Assembly (NCBI RefSeq): GCF_000382445.1
Contig: NZ_KB905472.1
Coordinates: 2,811,603 to 2,875,602, forward strand
DNA: 64,000 nt
Origin: Phocaeicola massiliensis B84634 = Timone 84634 = DSM 17679 = JCM 13223
Lineage (GTDB): Bacteria; Bacteroidota; Bacteroidia; Bacteroidales; Bacteroidaceae
Reading direction: 5' to 3'
Shown: in pieces, positions 9,728 through 19,385 of the stretch
Numbering within the stretch: position 1 is the first letter of the stretch
How the letters are laid out: each line of letters begins with the position of its first letter
Made by a program: the position numbers and the translations under genes
Notes under the pieces: model-generated
What the model was told of the DNA's origin: nothing
Database searches by the model: none
Seen by the model: the letters and a program-made list of their open reading frames with translations, nothing else

Positions 9728-10186
9728 TTAGTCTAAGGGAATATTAATTTGTTCACGAACAATAGATACTTCTTTAAAAACACCGGTAGCTTTCAAACGG
9801 CGCATAGTTGCGTCAGCTTCTTCTATACTGCGGAAATCACCTACACGGCATAACCAACGGGGAGGCTGGAAATAAGCATAAACGGGGAGTTCCGGAAATT
9901 CCTCTTTTACCTTATTGGCCATATTGTTGGCTTCGTTGCGAGCCACACGAGAATTGTTTCCGGCATACACCTGAACCCGATAACCTCTGGCTTTCAGCGT
10001 TTTTTGTTCACCACCGGCAGCACTTCCGGTATGAATTGTACCTATCAGTCCCGTTATCTTCGGGTCTTGATGGATGGTCACTGCACCCTCTCCGGCACGA
10101 TTACGTTGCAGACTTTCTACAATGTTCTGCTGCGCAAAAGCGGAAATGCCAAAAGTTAAGAAGAAGATGATAAAAATGTATCTCAT
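9728..10186 (-). CDS. Exported SPOR-domain protein
   Basis: A 152-residue protein with a signal peptide ([18 protein letters not shown], cleavage predicted after residue 18). A SPOR domain covers roughly 73-146 ([11 protein letters not shown]... through VSIVREQI). SPOR domains bind denuded septal peptidoglycan, so a role at division sites or in the periplasm near the wall is likely. The region between (19-70) is low in features. It lies directly upstream of folE and downstream of tpiA, with a REP-like hairpin between it and tpiA. Confidence 0.88.
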   Translation of the reverse strand: MRYIFIIFFLTFGISAFAQQNIVESLQRNRAGEGAVTIHQDPKITGLIGTIHTGSAAGGEQKTLKARGYRVQVYAGNNSRVARNEANNMANKVKEEFPELPVYAYFQPPRWLCRVGDFRSIEEADATMRRLKATGVFKEVSIVREQINIPLD

Positions 10187-10244
10187 GTCGTTTTATGAAT
10201 TTAGGAAAATCAAGGAATAATCATCACTCTAACAGCATTAACAT

Positions 10245-10322
10245 TGTCATTCTGAACAAAGTGGAGAGTCCGTCAACACAAAGTGAATATACACAGATTC
10301 TTCACTCACGTTCAGAATGACA
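10245..10322. repeat. REP-like hairpin between tpiA and the SPOR gene
   Basis: TGTCATTCTGAAC and GTTCAGAATGACA form a perfect 13-bp outer stem around about 50 nt. The same outer sequence appears in part at 18916-18943 and 36245-36275. Confidence 0.75.
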
Positions 10323-10362
10323 AAATAGTAGCTATTTTGTTTTGAGATATTCTGAAAACTAA

Positions 10363-11118
10363 TTATTTGAATGCATCGATAATACCTTTGAAGTCAGCAA
10401 CCTTCAAAGCAGCACCACCAATCAAACCACCGTCTACATCAGGATTAGCAAACAGTTCTTTTGCATTAGAAGGCTTGCAGCTACCACCATAAAGGATAGA
10501 AGTGTTGTCTGCAACTTCTTTGCCATATTTTTCAGCAATCAAAGAACGGATAAATGCATGGATTTCCTGAGCCTGTTCAGCTGTAGCAGTCTTACCTGTA
10601 CCAATAGCCCAAACCGGTTCGTATGCCAAGATAATCTTACTAAAGTCTTCTGCTGACAAAGAGAATACGGATGCCAACTGAGCAGCAACCACTTCGTTTT
10701 GTTTGTTAGCTTCGCGTTCTTCCAAAACTTCACCGATACAGAAGATAGGTTTCAGGTTATTAGCCAAAGCCAATTTTACCTTTTCTTCCAAGATTTCTAC
10801 TGTTTCGTGATAGTAAGCACGACGTTCAGAGTGACCCAAGATTACGTATTCTGCACCTGTAGAAGCTACCATCTCTGCAGAAACTTCACCTGTATATGCA
10901 CCAGACACTTTATCAGCACAGTTTTCTGCACCAACACCAATCACCGCTTTGTCAACGATAGGAGTAACAGAAGCCAAGTGAATAAAAGGAGTACAGATTA
11001 CTACATCACAATTAGGTTTGTCAGCAGCCAATGCTTCGTTCAATTCTTTTGCAAGAGCAATACCTTCTTGAAGGTTCTTGTTCATTTTCCAGTTTCCTGC
11101 AACAATGTTCTTTCTCAT
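10363..11118 (-). CDS. tpiA: Triosephosphate isomerase
   Basis: Interconverts dihydroxyacetone phosphate and glyceraldehyde-3-phosphate in glycolysis. All catalytic positions are present in the 251-residue protein: N9 and K11 in GNWKMNK, H96 in LGHSERR, E167 in [14 protein letters not shown] with the mobile loop 6, and the phosphate-binding YGGSCKP near 210. It lies 29 bp after the DoxX-type gene on the same strand and probably shares its transcript. Confidence 0.97.
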   Translation of the reverse strand: MRKNIVAGNWKMNKNLQEGIALAKELNEALAADKPNCDVVICTPFIHLASVTPIVDKAVIGVGAENCADKVSGAYTGEVSAEMVASTGAEYVILGHSERRAYYHETVEILEEKVKLALANNLKPIFCIGEVLEEREANKQNEVVAAQLASVFSLSAEDFSKIILAYEPVWAIGTGKTATAEQAQEIHAFIRSLIAEKYGKEVADNTSILYGGSCKPSNAKELFANPDVDGGLIGGAALKVADFKGIIDAFK

Positions 11119-11147
11119 TTTGTTTTTTTGTTAAAGGGTTAATGAAA

Positions 11148-12455
11148 TTATTTTGTTTGATTCTCATTCAATTTTATTCTCTTTCTCTTATGATATTGCT
11201 CCCAAACAGCATCTACCATACTGAAGAACAGCAATGGGAATATAAACCAGGCAAATACCAAAATTACTTTGTGGCTGAATGTCTTGGTATTTATCTGTGC
11301 CAACGGAAGCTTTTCCAAACGGTCTGTCAGCATATATTCGTCAGGGAGACTATTCACACTCCATTTATTAATTACCACACCATTCTTTAATAACATTAAT
11401 CCGGGATTAGACCGAATCATGGTTTTCAGGGTAATATTATCCATCAAACAGAACGGATATTCAGCTCCGGTACGTTCTTGCCAATCTTCAATATCTTCAT
11501 CGGTAGACGAAGTAAGGCAGTAAAACTTATAATCATTTTCCACACTGTAATCATAAAGCTCATTTATCAAGTCGATCGTACTGTCATCAGCCTGATTCAG
11601 CTGATGAGCCACCAACAAGAAAGTATAATCCTCATCATTCAACACTTCTTCAGTGATATCCTCACCGTCTTCTTGGCGAATAATGGAAAAATCATGAATA
11701 GGCGGTTCATATCCCTGCTTCTTAACAACCGTTTTAGAATCCACGAAGGTCCATGTGCTGTCAGGATAGTTTTCAAGTGAAAACTCTTTCTCCACACCAT
11801 CCTTCTTCAAGATAAAGCGAGTTTCATAAACAGTGGGCTGAGCACCTTCCGGAATTTCCATTCCTTTACGAATATCAGCGCCGATATGGTAAGGTCTGAA
11901 ATCGAAAACCGGCAATTCACGATAACAATATAAAGTCATTCCTAATATATAAAGGAATGTATAAAGCGCAACGAGCCAATCAAAACGTTTAGTAATCAAC
12001 GGAGTAATACAATTCCGCCATTTGAATACAGACACCGCAGCCAGTAATAAGAAACAGTTCTTCCAAAAAGTCTGCCAGTTGGTCAACACCACCGCATCTC
12101 CGAAACAGCCGCAATCAGATATCGGGTTATCGATTGCCAACCACAAAGTAAGCGGAGTCATTACTCCCATAATAAGCAGCATGAACAAAGGTGTCGTCCG
12201 CCTGCGAATGCCAAATAACAGGTATACGCCCAAACAGAACTCAATCATTGCCTGCAATACCGATGCCAAGAACGGAAAAAATGCCGGAACCAACGAAGTC
12301 CAACCGAAAGCCTCCAGATAATCCTGAATTTTATATTGAGTACCTAGAGGATCTACCGCCTTGACAAAGCCGGAAAATATAAATACAATTGCCAAAAAGA
12401 AACGGCATGCATTCGTCCAAAGTCCAATAATGCTATGTAAACGCTTACTCTCCAA
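11148..12455 (-). CDS. DoxX/MauE-type membrane protein with thioredoxin-like C-terminal region
   Basis: A 435-residue inner-membrane protein. Residues 1-170 hold four hydrophobic helices of the DoxX/MauE kind, with FSGFVKAVDP near 25-34 and a CGCFGD motif near 113-118 typical of MauE-like redox partners. A further membrane segment lies near 180-197. Residues 270-395 resemble a thioredoxin fold (FLLVAHQLNQ, YKFYCLTSS, NPGLMLLKNGVVINKWS), but the CxxC is absent. A last membrane helix is near 400-420. It overlaps the DUF1599 gene by 11 bp and precedes tpiA. A redox role in the envelope is inferred. Confidence 0.8.
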   Translation of the reverse strand: MESKRLHSIIGLWTNACRFFLAIVFIFSGFVKAVDPLGTQYKIQDYLEAFGWTSLVPAFFPFLASVLQAMIEFCLGVYLLFGIRRRTTPLFMLLIMGVMTPLTLWLAIDNPISDCGCFGDAVVLTNWQTFWKNCFLLLAAVSVFKWRNCITPLITKRFDWLVALYTFLYILGMTLYCYRELPVFDFRPYHIGADIRKGMEIPEGAQPTVYETRFILKKDGVEKEFSLENYPDSTWTFVDSKTVVKKQGYEPPIHDFSIIRQEDGEDITEEVLNDEDYTFLLVAHQLNQADDSTIDLINELYDYSVENDYKFYCLTSSTDEDIEDWQERTGAEYPFCLMDNITLKTMIRSNPGLMLLKNGVVINKWSVNSLPDEYMLTDRLEKLPLAQINTKTFSHKVILVFAWFIFPLLFFSMVDAVWEQYHKRKRIKLNENQTK

Positions 12456-12990
12456 ATTCCAATTTTATCAATCCAAATACCGAATAATTAATCATATCCA
12501 TATAATTGGCATCAATTCCCTCGGATACCAAGGTAGCCCCATCATGACCCTCGATTTGCTTGGTGCGGTAAATCTTCATCAAAATCAAATCGGTATAAGA
12601 ACTTATACGCATGCTACGCCATGCTTCATCATAGTCATGGTTCTTGGCAAGCATTAACTCCAATGCCTGTTTTGCATACTGATCGTATAATTCCAACGCA
12701 CGCGCCTCTGTCATGTCATCCGTCTCGGCATACCCCAATTCCAGCTGGATTAAACCGATAATTCCATAATTAACGATAGCCATAAACTCCGAACGGATAC
12801 CTTCGTCCACCATTGTTACCCCTTTGGTTTCAATGCTTCGAATGCGGTTGGCTTTAATAAAAATCTGGTCGGTAACAGATGAAGGGCGCATGATACGCCA
12901 TGCAGCACCGTAATCATGCAGTTTCTTCGCAAACAAATCACGGCAAATAGCTATCACATGTTCAAATTGTTGTTTAGTATCTTTCATCAT
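12445..12990 (-). CDS. DUF1599 protein with two tandem domain copies
   Basis: A 181-residue cytoplasmic protein made of two similar halves. Residues 10-90 (HDYGAAWRIMRPSSVTDQIF...GIIGLIQLE) and 100-180 (HDYDEAWRSMRISSYTDLIL...SVFGLIKLE) repeat the same pattern, including HDYxxAWR and an SxTDxIxxKxxRxxxIE motif. This is the DUF1599 family, conserved in Bacteroidetes with no known role. The start could be either of two adjacent ATGs. Its 3' end overlaps the DoxX-type gene by 11 bp, implying translational coupling. TAACTTTG at 13008-13015 is a likely -7 element. Confidence 0.85.
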   Translation of the reverse strand: MMKDTKQQFEHVIAICRDLFAKKLHDYGAAWRIMRPSSVTDQIFIKANRIRSIETKGVTMVDEGIRSEFMAIVNYGIIGLIQLELGYAETDDMTEARALELYDQYAKQALELMLAKNHDYDEAWRSMRISSYTDLILMKIYRTKQIEGHDGATLVSEGIDANYMDMINYSVFGLIKLEFGE

Positions 12991-13039
12991 TCTCTATGAA
13001 TAGGCGACAAAGTTACACATTTTTCTGCTTAAGCGTAAA

Positions 13040-13073
13040 CAAAAAGGCGGAAAAGAATACTCCTTTCCGCCCT
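13040..13073 (-). terminator. Terminator after the M23 peptidase gene
   Basis: Read on the minus strand, GGCGGAAA and TTTCCGCC form a stem of 8 bp or more, followed by TTTTTGTTT. It separates the M23 gene from the DUF1599 gene. Confidence 0.75.
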
Positions 13074-13100
13074 ATTTTATATTTCTTAATTAACTATTAC

Positions 13101-13991
13101 TTAAGAACATCTTAACACTTGTCCCGGACGAAGTATCGTTCTACGGGTAATATGGTTCAATTTACACAGCGCATCAATAGAAGTACCTGTTTTTTGCGCA
13201 ATCCGGCTTAACGTATCACCACTGCGCACTTTATGATAACGGATAGTTCCATCCGAAGAAGCCATCAGGCTGACATTCTTACTGCTGGTGTTATTGCGTC
13301 TATATCTGTTATTACCTTTTCTAAACAAATAAGAATCGGCTACAATATCCTGCTTTTCAAAATCAAATAAAAGTGCCGGGTTAATGGCTTGCCCCAAGAA
13401 ACGGGTTTCGAAGTGAAGGTGAGACCCCGTAGAACGCCCCGTGTTACCGCCCAATCCGATGGGCTCGCCTGCTTCCACATATTGGTCTTCATTTACAATC
13501 TGCTTGGACAAGTGTCCATAGACAGTTTCCAAACCATTCTCATGACGGATTACCACGTATTTTCCATAACCGCGACGTTCGTATTTCACCATACGCACTT
13601 TTCCACTGAAAGCAGCACGAATCGTATCACCAATGTAGACTTTAATATCCAATCCATTGTGCATACGGCGACGGCGAGGTCCGAATTTTGAAGTAATCTT
13701 TGTATGTTCAGTCGGCATGTGGAAACCGGTCATATCAATACGGAAAGTATCAGGGATAGTAACGGTATTACCGTAAGCGTGTACACGCTCGTTGCTCCAG
13801 TTAGGATAAAGGGTATATGCAGGATAAGCAGCTTTCTCCGCTTTAATCTGACGAATTAATGCAACTGAATCTACTGCCTTCAACTTTCTGTCGATTGGCG
13901 CCTGGCGTGCCAACAAGTCCTGTCCTGACACATTCAGGCTGACTAAGGCAAAAGCTGCCGCTACGACTACTTTAATACATTTCAAAATCAT
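13101..13991 (-). CDS. M23-family peptidase with C-terminal LysM
   Basis: A 296-residue exported protein. A signal peptide covers about the first 23 residues (AAAFALVSLNVSGQ). The LytM/M23 zinc peptidase domain runs about 105-210, with HNGLDIK supplying the HxxxD zinc ligands and GSHLHFE the HxH. A LysM repeat at 250-295 (YHKVRSGDTLSRIAQKTGTS) binds peptidoglycan. It likely cuts cross-links or regulates amidases in the periplasm. Both zinc motifs are intact, so it should be an active enzyme. It sits downstream of ndk on the same strand. Confidence 0.92.
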   Translation of the reverse strand: MILKCIKVVVAAAFALVSLNVSGQDLLARQAPIDRKLKAVDSVALIRQIKAEKAAYPAYTLYPNWSNERVHAYGNTVTIPDTFRIDMTGFHMPTEHTKITSKFGPRRRRMHNGLDIKVYIGDTIRAAFSGKVRMVKYERRGYGKYVVIRHENGLETVYGHLSKQIVNEDQYVEAGEPIGLGGNTGRSTGSHLHFETRFLGQAINPALLFDFEKQDIVADSYLFRKGNNRYRRNNTSSKNVSLMASSDGTIRYHKVRSGDTLSRIAQKTGTSIDALCKLNHITRRTILRPGQVLRCS

Positions 13992-14011
13992 CCGTTTCTT
14001 TTGTTTTTCTT

Positions 14012-14476
14012 TTAATATTCGTCATTAGCATAAAGAAAGCCAAACACAGCTTGCTCGTACTCGAATATCTCTTCTGGTTTAAAAAATCTTTTTAGTTCTA
14101 CTTCGGCAGCTTCAGGTGAATCGGATGCATGAACTATGTTTTCCTGAAAACTCATACTGTAATCTCCACGAATAGTTCCGGGTGCAGCCAAGCGACCGTT
14201 AGTAGGACCGGTTAATGTTCTCACCACCTGAATAGCATCTACACCTTCAAAGCAACAAACAATAGCAGGACAAGCCATCATTGAATCCTTTACACGCTGA
14301 AAGAACGGCTTTGAGCTTAAATGAGCGTAATGTTCGCTAAGCACCTCATCTGTCAATTGAACCATTTTCATTCCGGCCAAACGTAATCCTTTGCGTTCAA
14401 ATCTACTTGTTATCTCACCGACCAGTGCCCTCTGAAGAGTACACGGTTTCAAAATGACTAACGTTTTTTCCATCAT
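14012..14476 (-). CDS. ndk: Nucleoside diphosphate kinase
   Basis: Transfers the gamma phosphate of ATP to nucleoside diphosphates through a phospho-histidine. The 154-residue protein has the nucleotide-binding VILKPCTLQR near the N-terminus, the RxLxGPTNG motif near 86-94 and catalytic H116 in NIVHASDSPEAA. The second ATG (14473) gives MEKTLVILKP, the usual family start. TATCTTTG at 14527-14534 on the minus strand is a likely -7 element. The 220 bp up to recG hold nothing else convincing. Confidence 0.95.
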   Translation of the reverse strand: MMEKTLVILKPCTLQRALVGEITSRFERKGLRLAGMKMVQLTDEVLSEHYAHLSSKPFFQRVKDSMMACPAIVCCFEGVDAIQVVRTLTGPTNGRLAAPGTIRGDYSMSFQENIVHASDSPEAAEVELKRFFKPEEIFEYEQAVFGFLYANDEY

Positions 14477-14696
14477 AACATTGGTTCTTTTAAGGTTATC
14501 AAGATACTTCTATTCAAAAATTCCCCCAAAGATAGAATTTTTCTTCGAAATGGCAGCTCTATCTTTAACTCTTTTTTTATGTAGAATATACACAATAGCG
14601 TGATAAAACGAACGAAAACCATTGTGGGCAGGGAAGATAGAGACCTTTTATGTTTTGCAACATATATCCTCTGTTTTAACAGTAATACAGAGTAAG

Positions 14697-16793
14697 CTAA
14701 GATATTGCTGCCCAATTTATATTTGTTTTACGCAAAGCCTGAAGCTGCTGCCACAACACGGCATTCTCGGGACGAATACATGTAGGGTCTTCATCCACAA
14801 CCCTACTTGCTACTTCACGTACATACTGAAGCAGCTGTCCGTCACGGGCGATATCTGCTATCTTCAAATCAAAAGCCACACCACTTTGCTGAGTTCCCTC
14901 CAAATCACCTGGACCACGAAGCTTCAAGTCTGCCTCGGCTATTTCAAAACCATCATTTGTCTGCACCATAATTTCCAAACGCTTTCGGGTTTCCTCCGTG
15001 AGTTTATAAGTGGTCACTAAAATACAATAAGACTGGTCGGCGCCACGGCCGACACGCCCTCGAAGCTGGTGCAACTGAGAGAGTCCGAAACGTTCTGCAT
15101 TTTCTATAACCATCACCGAAGCATTAGGAACATTTACACCAACCTCAATCACAGTAGTAGCCACCATTATTTGCGTTTCACCGGAAACAAACCGTTGCAT
15201 CTCCGCATCTTTCTCGGCGGGTTTCATTTTTCCATGTACCTTGCTCACCCGGCAATCGGGAAACTCTGCACATATATGTTCATAACCCTCTTCCAAGTTT
15301 TTAATATCCATCTTTTCACTTTCCTTTATTAAAGGATAAACGATGTATATCTGACGTCCTTCTTCTATCTGTTTACGGATAGAAGCATAAAGACCGGCAC
15401 GACGATTGTCAAACTGATGAACAGTTTGAATAGGCTTACGTCCGGGGGGCAGTTCATCAATCACTGATACATCCAAGTCACCATAAAGTGTCATGGCCAA
15501 TGTTCGTGGAATAGGAGTAGCCGTCATTACAAGCACATGAGGCGGACAAGTGTTTTTCATCCACAATTTGGCACGCTGAGCTACTCCAAAACGATGTTGC
15601 TCATCAATCACCACCATTCCCAAAGAAGAAAAGCCCACCGTATCTTCGAGTACGGCATGTGTTCCAATCAATATCTGAATATCTCCGGTAAGCAAATCCT
15701 TCAAAATCTTTTCTCGCTTCTTTCCTTTCACAGAACCCATCAACAACTCCACCCGAACATTCATGCCGAATAGAAATTTCCGAATCGTCTCATAATGCTG
15801 CGCCGCAAGTATTTCGGTAGGAGCCATCATGCAAGCCTGAAAGCCATTATCCAATGCTATCAGCATCGACATTAAAGCAACCAATGTTTTTCCGCTTCCC
15901 ACATCTCCTTGCAACAGGCGGTTCATTTGTCGCCCGCTCCCCATATCTTTTCTTATTTCCTTTATTACCCGTTTCTGCGCTCCGGTCAATTCAAAAGGAA
16001 GGTTTTGGGAATAGAAGGTATTGAATATCTCCCCTACCTTATCAAAATACAGGCCGCGATATTTACGTTGTCTGTCTTTGCTATAACGCAGAATGTTGAG
16101 CTGCACATAAAACAGTTCTTCAAACTTCAGGCGATATTGTGCCTTACGAAGTAATTCAGGGTTCTGAGGAAAATGAATATTACGGATGGCGTCATCCAAT
16201 GACATCAAGTGATGTTCTTCTATAATTTGCGGACTTAACGTCTCCGCAAGAGGTTCCTGCAATAAAGCAAGTGCATTCTTCATCAGCTTCTCCAATCCAT
16301 GCGAATTGAGGAAACCGCGTTTCATCCTCTCCGTCGTGTTATAATAGGGTTGCAGCCCCATTGCAGAAAGGGTAAGTTCGCCCGAGGGATCCATGTCGGG
16401 ATGCGCCACATTGATACGGCCGTTGAATACGGTCGGTTTGCCGAAGACTATGTATTCTGTCCGGGTCTTATAATGTTCCAACAGATATTTGATTCCTTGA
16501 AACCAAACAAGATCAATAACCCCCGTTCCATCCGAGAAATGACCGACAAGCCTGCGTTGTCTTCCTTCGCCAAAAGTCTCAAAACTGAGGATTTCACCTT
16601 TCAACTGAATGTAAGGCATATTACCGTCTATTTCATGAATATAGTAAAGACGGCTCCGGTCTACATATTTATAAGGGAAATAGTACAACAAATCACGCAA
16701 GGAAAAAATATTCAGCTCCTTGTTCAAGACTGTTGCACGTTGGGGCCCCACCCCTTGCAAATATTTTATGTCACGCGTAGTGATATCGAACAT
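14697..16793 (-). CDS. recG: ATP-dependent DNA helicase RecG
   Basis: Remodels stalled forks and branched DNA. In the 698-residue protein, an N-terminal wedge/OB region (about 60-160) precedes the helicase core with Walker A GDVGSGKT, the DEQH box in VVIDEQHRFGV, motif III MTATPIPRTLAMT and motif VI LHQLRGRVGRG. The C-terminal RecG signature is also present (NDGFEIAEADLKLRGPGD). The length is standard. Its start lies 1 bp from the ispD stop, so it is part of the ispD-DJ-1-tonB run. Confidence 0.97.
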   Translation of the reverse strand: MFDITTRDIKYLQGVGPQRATVLNKELNIFSLRDLLYYFPYKYVDRSRLYYIHEIDGNMPYIQLKGEILSFETFGEGRQRRLVGHFSDGTGVIDLVWFQGIKYLLEHYKTRTEYIVFGKPTVFNGRINVAHPDMDPSGELTLSAMGLQPYYNTTERMKRGFLNSHGLEKLMKNALALLQEPLAETLSPQIIEEHHLMSLDDAIRNIHFPQNPELLRKAQYRLKFEELFYVQLNILRYSKDRQRKYRGLYFDKVGEIFNTFYSQNLPFELTGAQKRVIKEIRKDMGSGRQMNRLLQGDVGSGKTLVALMSMLIALDNGFQACMMAPTEILAAQHYETIRKFLFGMNVRVELLMGSVKGKKREKILKDLLTGDIQILIGTHAVLEDTVGFSSLGMVVIDEQHRFGVAQRAKLWMKNTCPPHVLVMTATPIPRTLAMTLYGDLDVSVIDELPPGRKPIQTVHQFDNRRAGLYASIRKQIEEGRQIYIVYPLIKESEKMDIKNLEEGYEHICAEFPDCRVSKVHGKMKPAEKDAEMQRFVSGETQIMVATTVIEVGVNVPNASVMVIENAERFGLSQLHQLRGRVGRGADQSYCILVTTYKLTEETRKRLEIMVQTNDGFEIAEADLKLRGPGDLEGTQQSGVAFDLKIADIARDGQLLQYVREVASRVVDEDPTCIRPENAVLWQQLQALRKTNINWAAIS

Positions 16794-16794
16794 T

Positions 16795-17454
16795 TCAAAT
16801 TAAGACTTCCGCTATTTTCAAATCGAATGGAGTTGTTAATTTAATGTTTTCCCTGTTTCCTTCTACCAACCATACCTCCTTACCCATTGCTTCCACTACG
16901 GAAGCATCATCGGTAAAAGCATCCGTATATTCTTGCCGATAAGCATCTTTCAGCAATTGTACATCAAATACCTGTGGAGTCTGAACCAGTTTATAGTTAT
17001 TGCGTGGAACCGTTTCACTTCCCACCCCTGTCAGATGCCGCACTGTCTCTACCACATCTATCACAGGAATAACGGCGTGCCGCTGCCGGGCCGTATCATA
17101 GCATCCGGCAATTACCTGTCGGGACACAAAAGGACGGACACCATCATGAACACCTACCAGCCCCTCCCCCCCGACAAGTGCCAAACCATTCTTTACAGAG
17201 TGAAAACGAGTTTCGCCCCCATCGGCAATATCATGAGGCAATACAAAATGATATGTCTCACACAGATGCTTCCAATAAGCCTGTTGAGCCAATGGAAGCA
17301 CCAATATTATATGTATAGAAGGATCGTAGGAATAAAAGGCCTCAATAGTACGCATCAGCACAGGTTTGCCGCCTATCGGCAGAAACTGTTTCGGAATATC
17401 TCCACCCATACGCAAACCTTTACCACCGGCTACTATGATAACATGTTTCTTCAT
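16795..17454 (-). CDS. ispD: 2-C-methyl-D-erythritol 4-phosphate cytidylyltransferase
   Basis: Couples CTP with methylerythritol phosphate in the MEP isoprenoid pathway. The 219-residue protein opens with [19 protein letters not shown], the CTP-binding loop with conserved R and K. It also has [10 protein letters not shown] (near 104), VQTPQVFD and TDDASVVEA near the C-terminus. It overlaps the DJ-1 gene by 4 bp (ATGA type) and abuts recG, so expression is probably coupled. Confidence 0.95.
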   Translation of the reverse strand: MKKHVIIVAGGKGLRMGGDIPKQFLPIGGKPVLMRTIEAFYSYDPSIHIILVLPLAQQAYWKHLCETYHFVLPHDIADGGETRFHSVKNGLALVGGEGLVGVHDGVRPFVSRQVIAGCYDTARQRHAVIPVIDVVETVRHLTGVGSETVPRNNYKLVQTPQVFDVQLLKDAYRQEYTDAFTDDASVVEAMGKEVWLVEGNRENIKLTTPFDLKIAEVLI

Positions 17455-18002
17455 TCAGCAATCATCATCGCTTGTTTCAGTTCCTTCACCTTATCTGCAC
17501 CGACATATTTTTCTGCGATTGCAAATGAAAAGTCCATTGCAGCACCGGGTCCCTTTCCCGTAATAAAATTGCCGTCATTCTGTACCAAAGCGGCTGTATA
17601 GTCAGCACCATCCAGATATTTATCAAAGCCCGGATAGCAAGTTGCCTTCTTTCCTTTCAACAAACCACGTTTGCCATATACCAACGGAGCCGCACAAATA
17701 GCAGACAACGGTTTACCGGCTTCTGCAAAGGCCATAATCAAATCACTCAATCCTTTGTGTGCATCCAGATTTGTCGCTCCGGGCAGACCACCCGGCAACA
17801 CAATCATTTCCGTATCCGCTTCTTTCACTTCTTCAAACACCATATCGGCTATAACCGGAACTCCGTGTGCACCATTTACGGTCAGCACACCGGTTACAGA
17901 GACTGTCTTCACAGGCAAACCTGCACGTCTCAACACATCCACCGGGGTCAGCGCTTCCACTTCCTCGAAGCCTTCTGCCAAAAATACATAAATTGTTTTC
18001 AT
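17451..18002 (-). CDS. DJ-1/PfpI-family protein
   Basis: A 183-residue protein of the DJ-1/YajL branch. The reactive cysteine C103 sits at the nucleophile elbow [10 protein letters not shown], with E16 in [10 protein letters not shown] as its partner. The conserved [12 protein letters not shown] lies near 68-79. Family members act as chaperones, deglycases or oxidation sensors, and which role applies here is not visible. It lies between ispD (4-bp overlap) and the TonB-like gene (3-bp gap) on one transcript. Confidence 0.9.
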   Translation of the reverse strand: MKTIYVFLAEGFEEVEALTPVDVLRRAGLPVKTVSVTGVLTVNGAHGVPVIADMVFEEVKEADTEMIVLPGGLPGATNLDAHKGLSDLIMAFAEAGKPLSAICAAPLVYGKRGLLKGKKATCYPGFDKYLDGADYTAALVQNDGNFITGKGPGAAMDFSFAIAEKYVGADKVKELKQAMMIAE

Positions 18003-18005
18003 AAG

Positions 18006-18896
18006 CTACTTCAGTTTAAAGTAATATGTAATAGTACCCGTCTGGTTATTTACCCCGTCCACTTGGTTAAAGCGGGCTTTACGCGCCGCCTCTTCCGCAG
18101 CCTTCCGCAACGCAGCATTTACCGTATTGGTACGTTTGTTGATACTTGTACTTATCACCTGCCCTGCCGGATTTACAGTGATGGTTACCACCACACGGCC
18201 CTCATCCTGAACATTATAAACAGGCATCGGCAGACCGCCGCTGCCCAAAGAACGTCCATTAAGGTCAAATGTTCCATAACCACCTGTACCTGTCGATTTT
18301 CCTTCCGCCGCATTACCTGTCGGGCTACCTTCAAGACCACTCCCTGCCGTACCGGTCCCTTTGTTCCCCATCTGAGTACCCTTGCCAAAAGCACCGGCAA
18401 TCTTCTTTGCCGCTGCCTCTGCCGCCGCTTTTTCTGCAGCCGCCTTCTTTTCCGCAGCAGCTTTCTCAGCCTCGGCACGTTTCTCGGCTTCAGTCTTCTC
18501 TTTCGGTTTTACAGTATCTTTCTTTGGAACTTCCTTTTTGGGAGTTTCCTTCTTGGGAGTCTCTTTTTTAGTTTCCTTTTTCGGCTCTTTCTTGGGCACT
18601 GCCACTATTTCCTCTTCTGTCTGAGTGATTACTTCCTCTTTTACATCAACGGCAGGAACCGGCTCCGGTTCGGAAATATCAGGTGCAGGGGCTTCCGGCT
18701 CATTCATTATATCCACATCCGTCAACGTATAAGGGTCGGCATTGCCTTGCGACAGTTCCGTATTTCCCAACATAACAGGCACACCTCCTTCCTCCTGCAT
18801 CTGCGGACGGCGAATAGCTATCACCAGCAACAGAATAAGGAGAACGGCATGTAGTACAATCGTAGCAATCAGTCCTGTTATCTTATTTTTTTTCAT
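18006..18896 (-). CDS. tonB: Energy transducer TonB
   Basis: Carries proton-motive energy from ExbBD to outer-membrane receptors such as SusC. The 296-residue protein has a short N-terminus, one membrane helix (about 8-27, TGLIATIVLHAVLLILLLVI), and a long periplasmic linker rich in Pro-Lys-Glu (KKEPKKETKKETPKKE, about 95-125) and then Ala-Lys-Glu. A Gly-rich stretch precedes a C-terminal TonB domain (about 215-296, VVVTITVNPAGQVISTS to the end). It lies beside exbD and exbB in the order pdxJ-exbB-exbD-tonB. Confidence 0.88.
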   Translation of the reverse strand: MKKNKITGLIATIVLHAVLLILLLVIAIRRPQMQEEGGVPVMLGNTELSQGNADPYTLTDVDIMNEPEAPAPDISEPEPVPAVDVKEEVITQTEEEIVAVPKKEPKKETKKETPKKETPKKEVPKKDTVKPKEKTEAEKRAEAEKAAAEKKAAAEKAAAEAAAKKIAGAFGKGTQMGNKGTGTAGSGLEGSPTGNAAEGKSTGTGGYGTFDLNGRSLGSGGLPMPVYNVQDEGRVVVTITVNPAGQVISTSINKRTNTVNAALRKAAEEAARKARFNQVDGVNNQTGTITYYFKLK

Positions 18897-18915
18897 GCTT
18901 TTATTCTCATGTTTA

Positions 18916-18943
18916 CAGATTCTTCATTTCATTCAGAATGACA
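18916..18943. repeat. Partial REP-like sequence between exbD and tonB
   Basis: CAGATTCTTCATTTCATTCAGAATGACA matches the right half of the hairpin at 10245-10322. A nearby GAAGAATC (18950-18957) can pair with GATTCTTC in it. Confidence 0.6.
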
Positions 18944-18959
18944 ATAACGAAGAATCAGC

Positions 18960-19379
18960 TTATCGTTTCTTCTCAGGCGGACGCGTGGCCAGCACCATTT
19001 TGAAGTGATTTTCATTAGCAATGTTCAGCACCCTTACTATTTCACGATAAGGCACTGCCTCATCCGCATAGAGCGCCACATACATATCGGGCTCTTTCTG
19101 AGCGCACTCTTGCAAAAAAGCAGGCAATTCCTCCAACTCAATCGGCATTTCGTCCTGATTGCCGAAAGCAGTATAGAAATTCAGGTTCTTATCAATGATT
19201 ACCCGCGTGAGCGGCTTTGCTGAAGTCTGCTGCTTACCTTGCGGAAGCAACACCTTGATGGCATTGGGCGACACCATGGTGGAGGTAATCATAAAAAATA
19301 TCAGCAACAGGAATATGATGTCCGTCATAGACGCCATACTGAAGTTGGGCGATATTTTATGTCTTCTTTTCAGTGCCAT
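18960..19379 (-). CDS. exbD: Biopolymer transport protein ExbD
   Basis: Proton-channel partner of ExbB in energising TonB. The 139-residue protein has a cytoplasmic N-terminus, one membrane helix (about 18-38) with the key aspartate in ASMTDIIFLLLIFFMITS, and a periplasmic C-terminal domain. It lies 6 bp after exbB and 63 bp before tonB, with a REP-like fragment in that gap. The length is typical for ExbD. Confidence 0.93.
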   Translation of the reverse strand: MALKRRHKISPNFSMASMTDIIFLLLIFFMITSTMVSPNAIKVLLPQGKQQTSAKPLTRVIIDKNLNFYTAFGNQDEMPIELEELPAFLQECAQKEPDMYVALYADEAVPYREIVRVLNIANENHFKMVLATRPPEKKR

Positions 19380-19385
19380 ACGCTT

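Noticed and set aside
14473..14715. An 80-codon minus-strand open frame between ndk and recG
   Set aside because: It overlaps the recG 3' end and the ndk promoter, and its composition is AT-driven with no motif.
17757..18854. A 365-codon + strand open frame
   Set aside because: It is antisense to tonB and the DJ-1 gene and rich in His/Arg/Phe as expected from reversed Ala/Lys/Glu codons. The minus-strand genes are clear.
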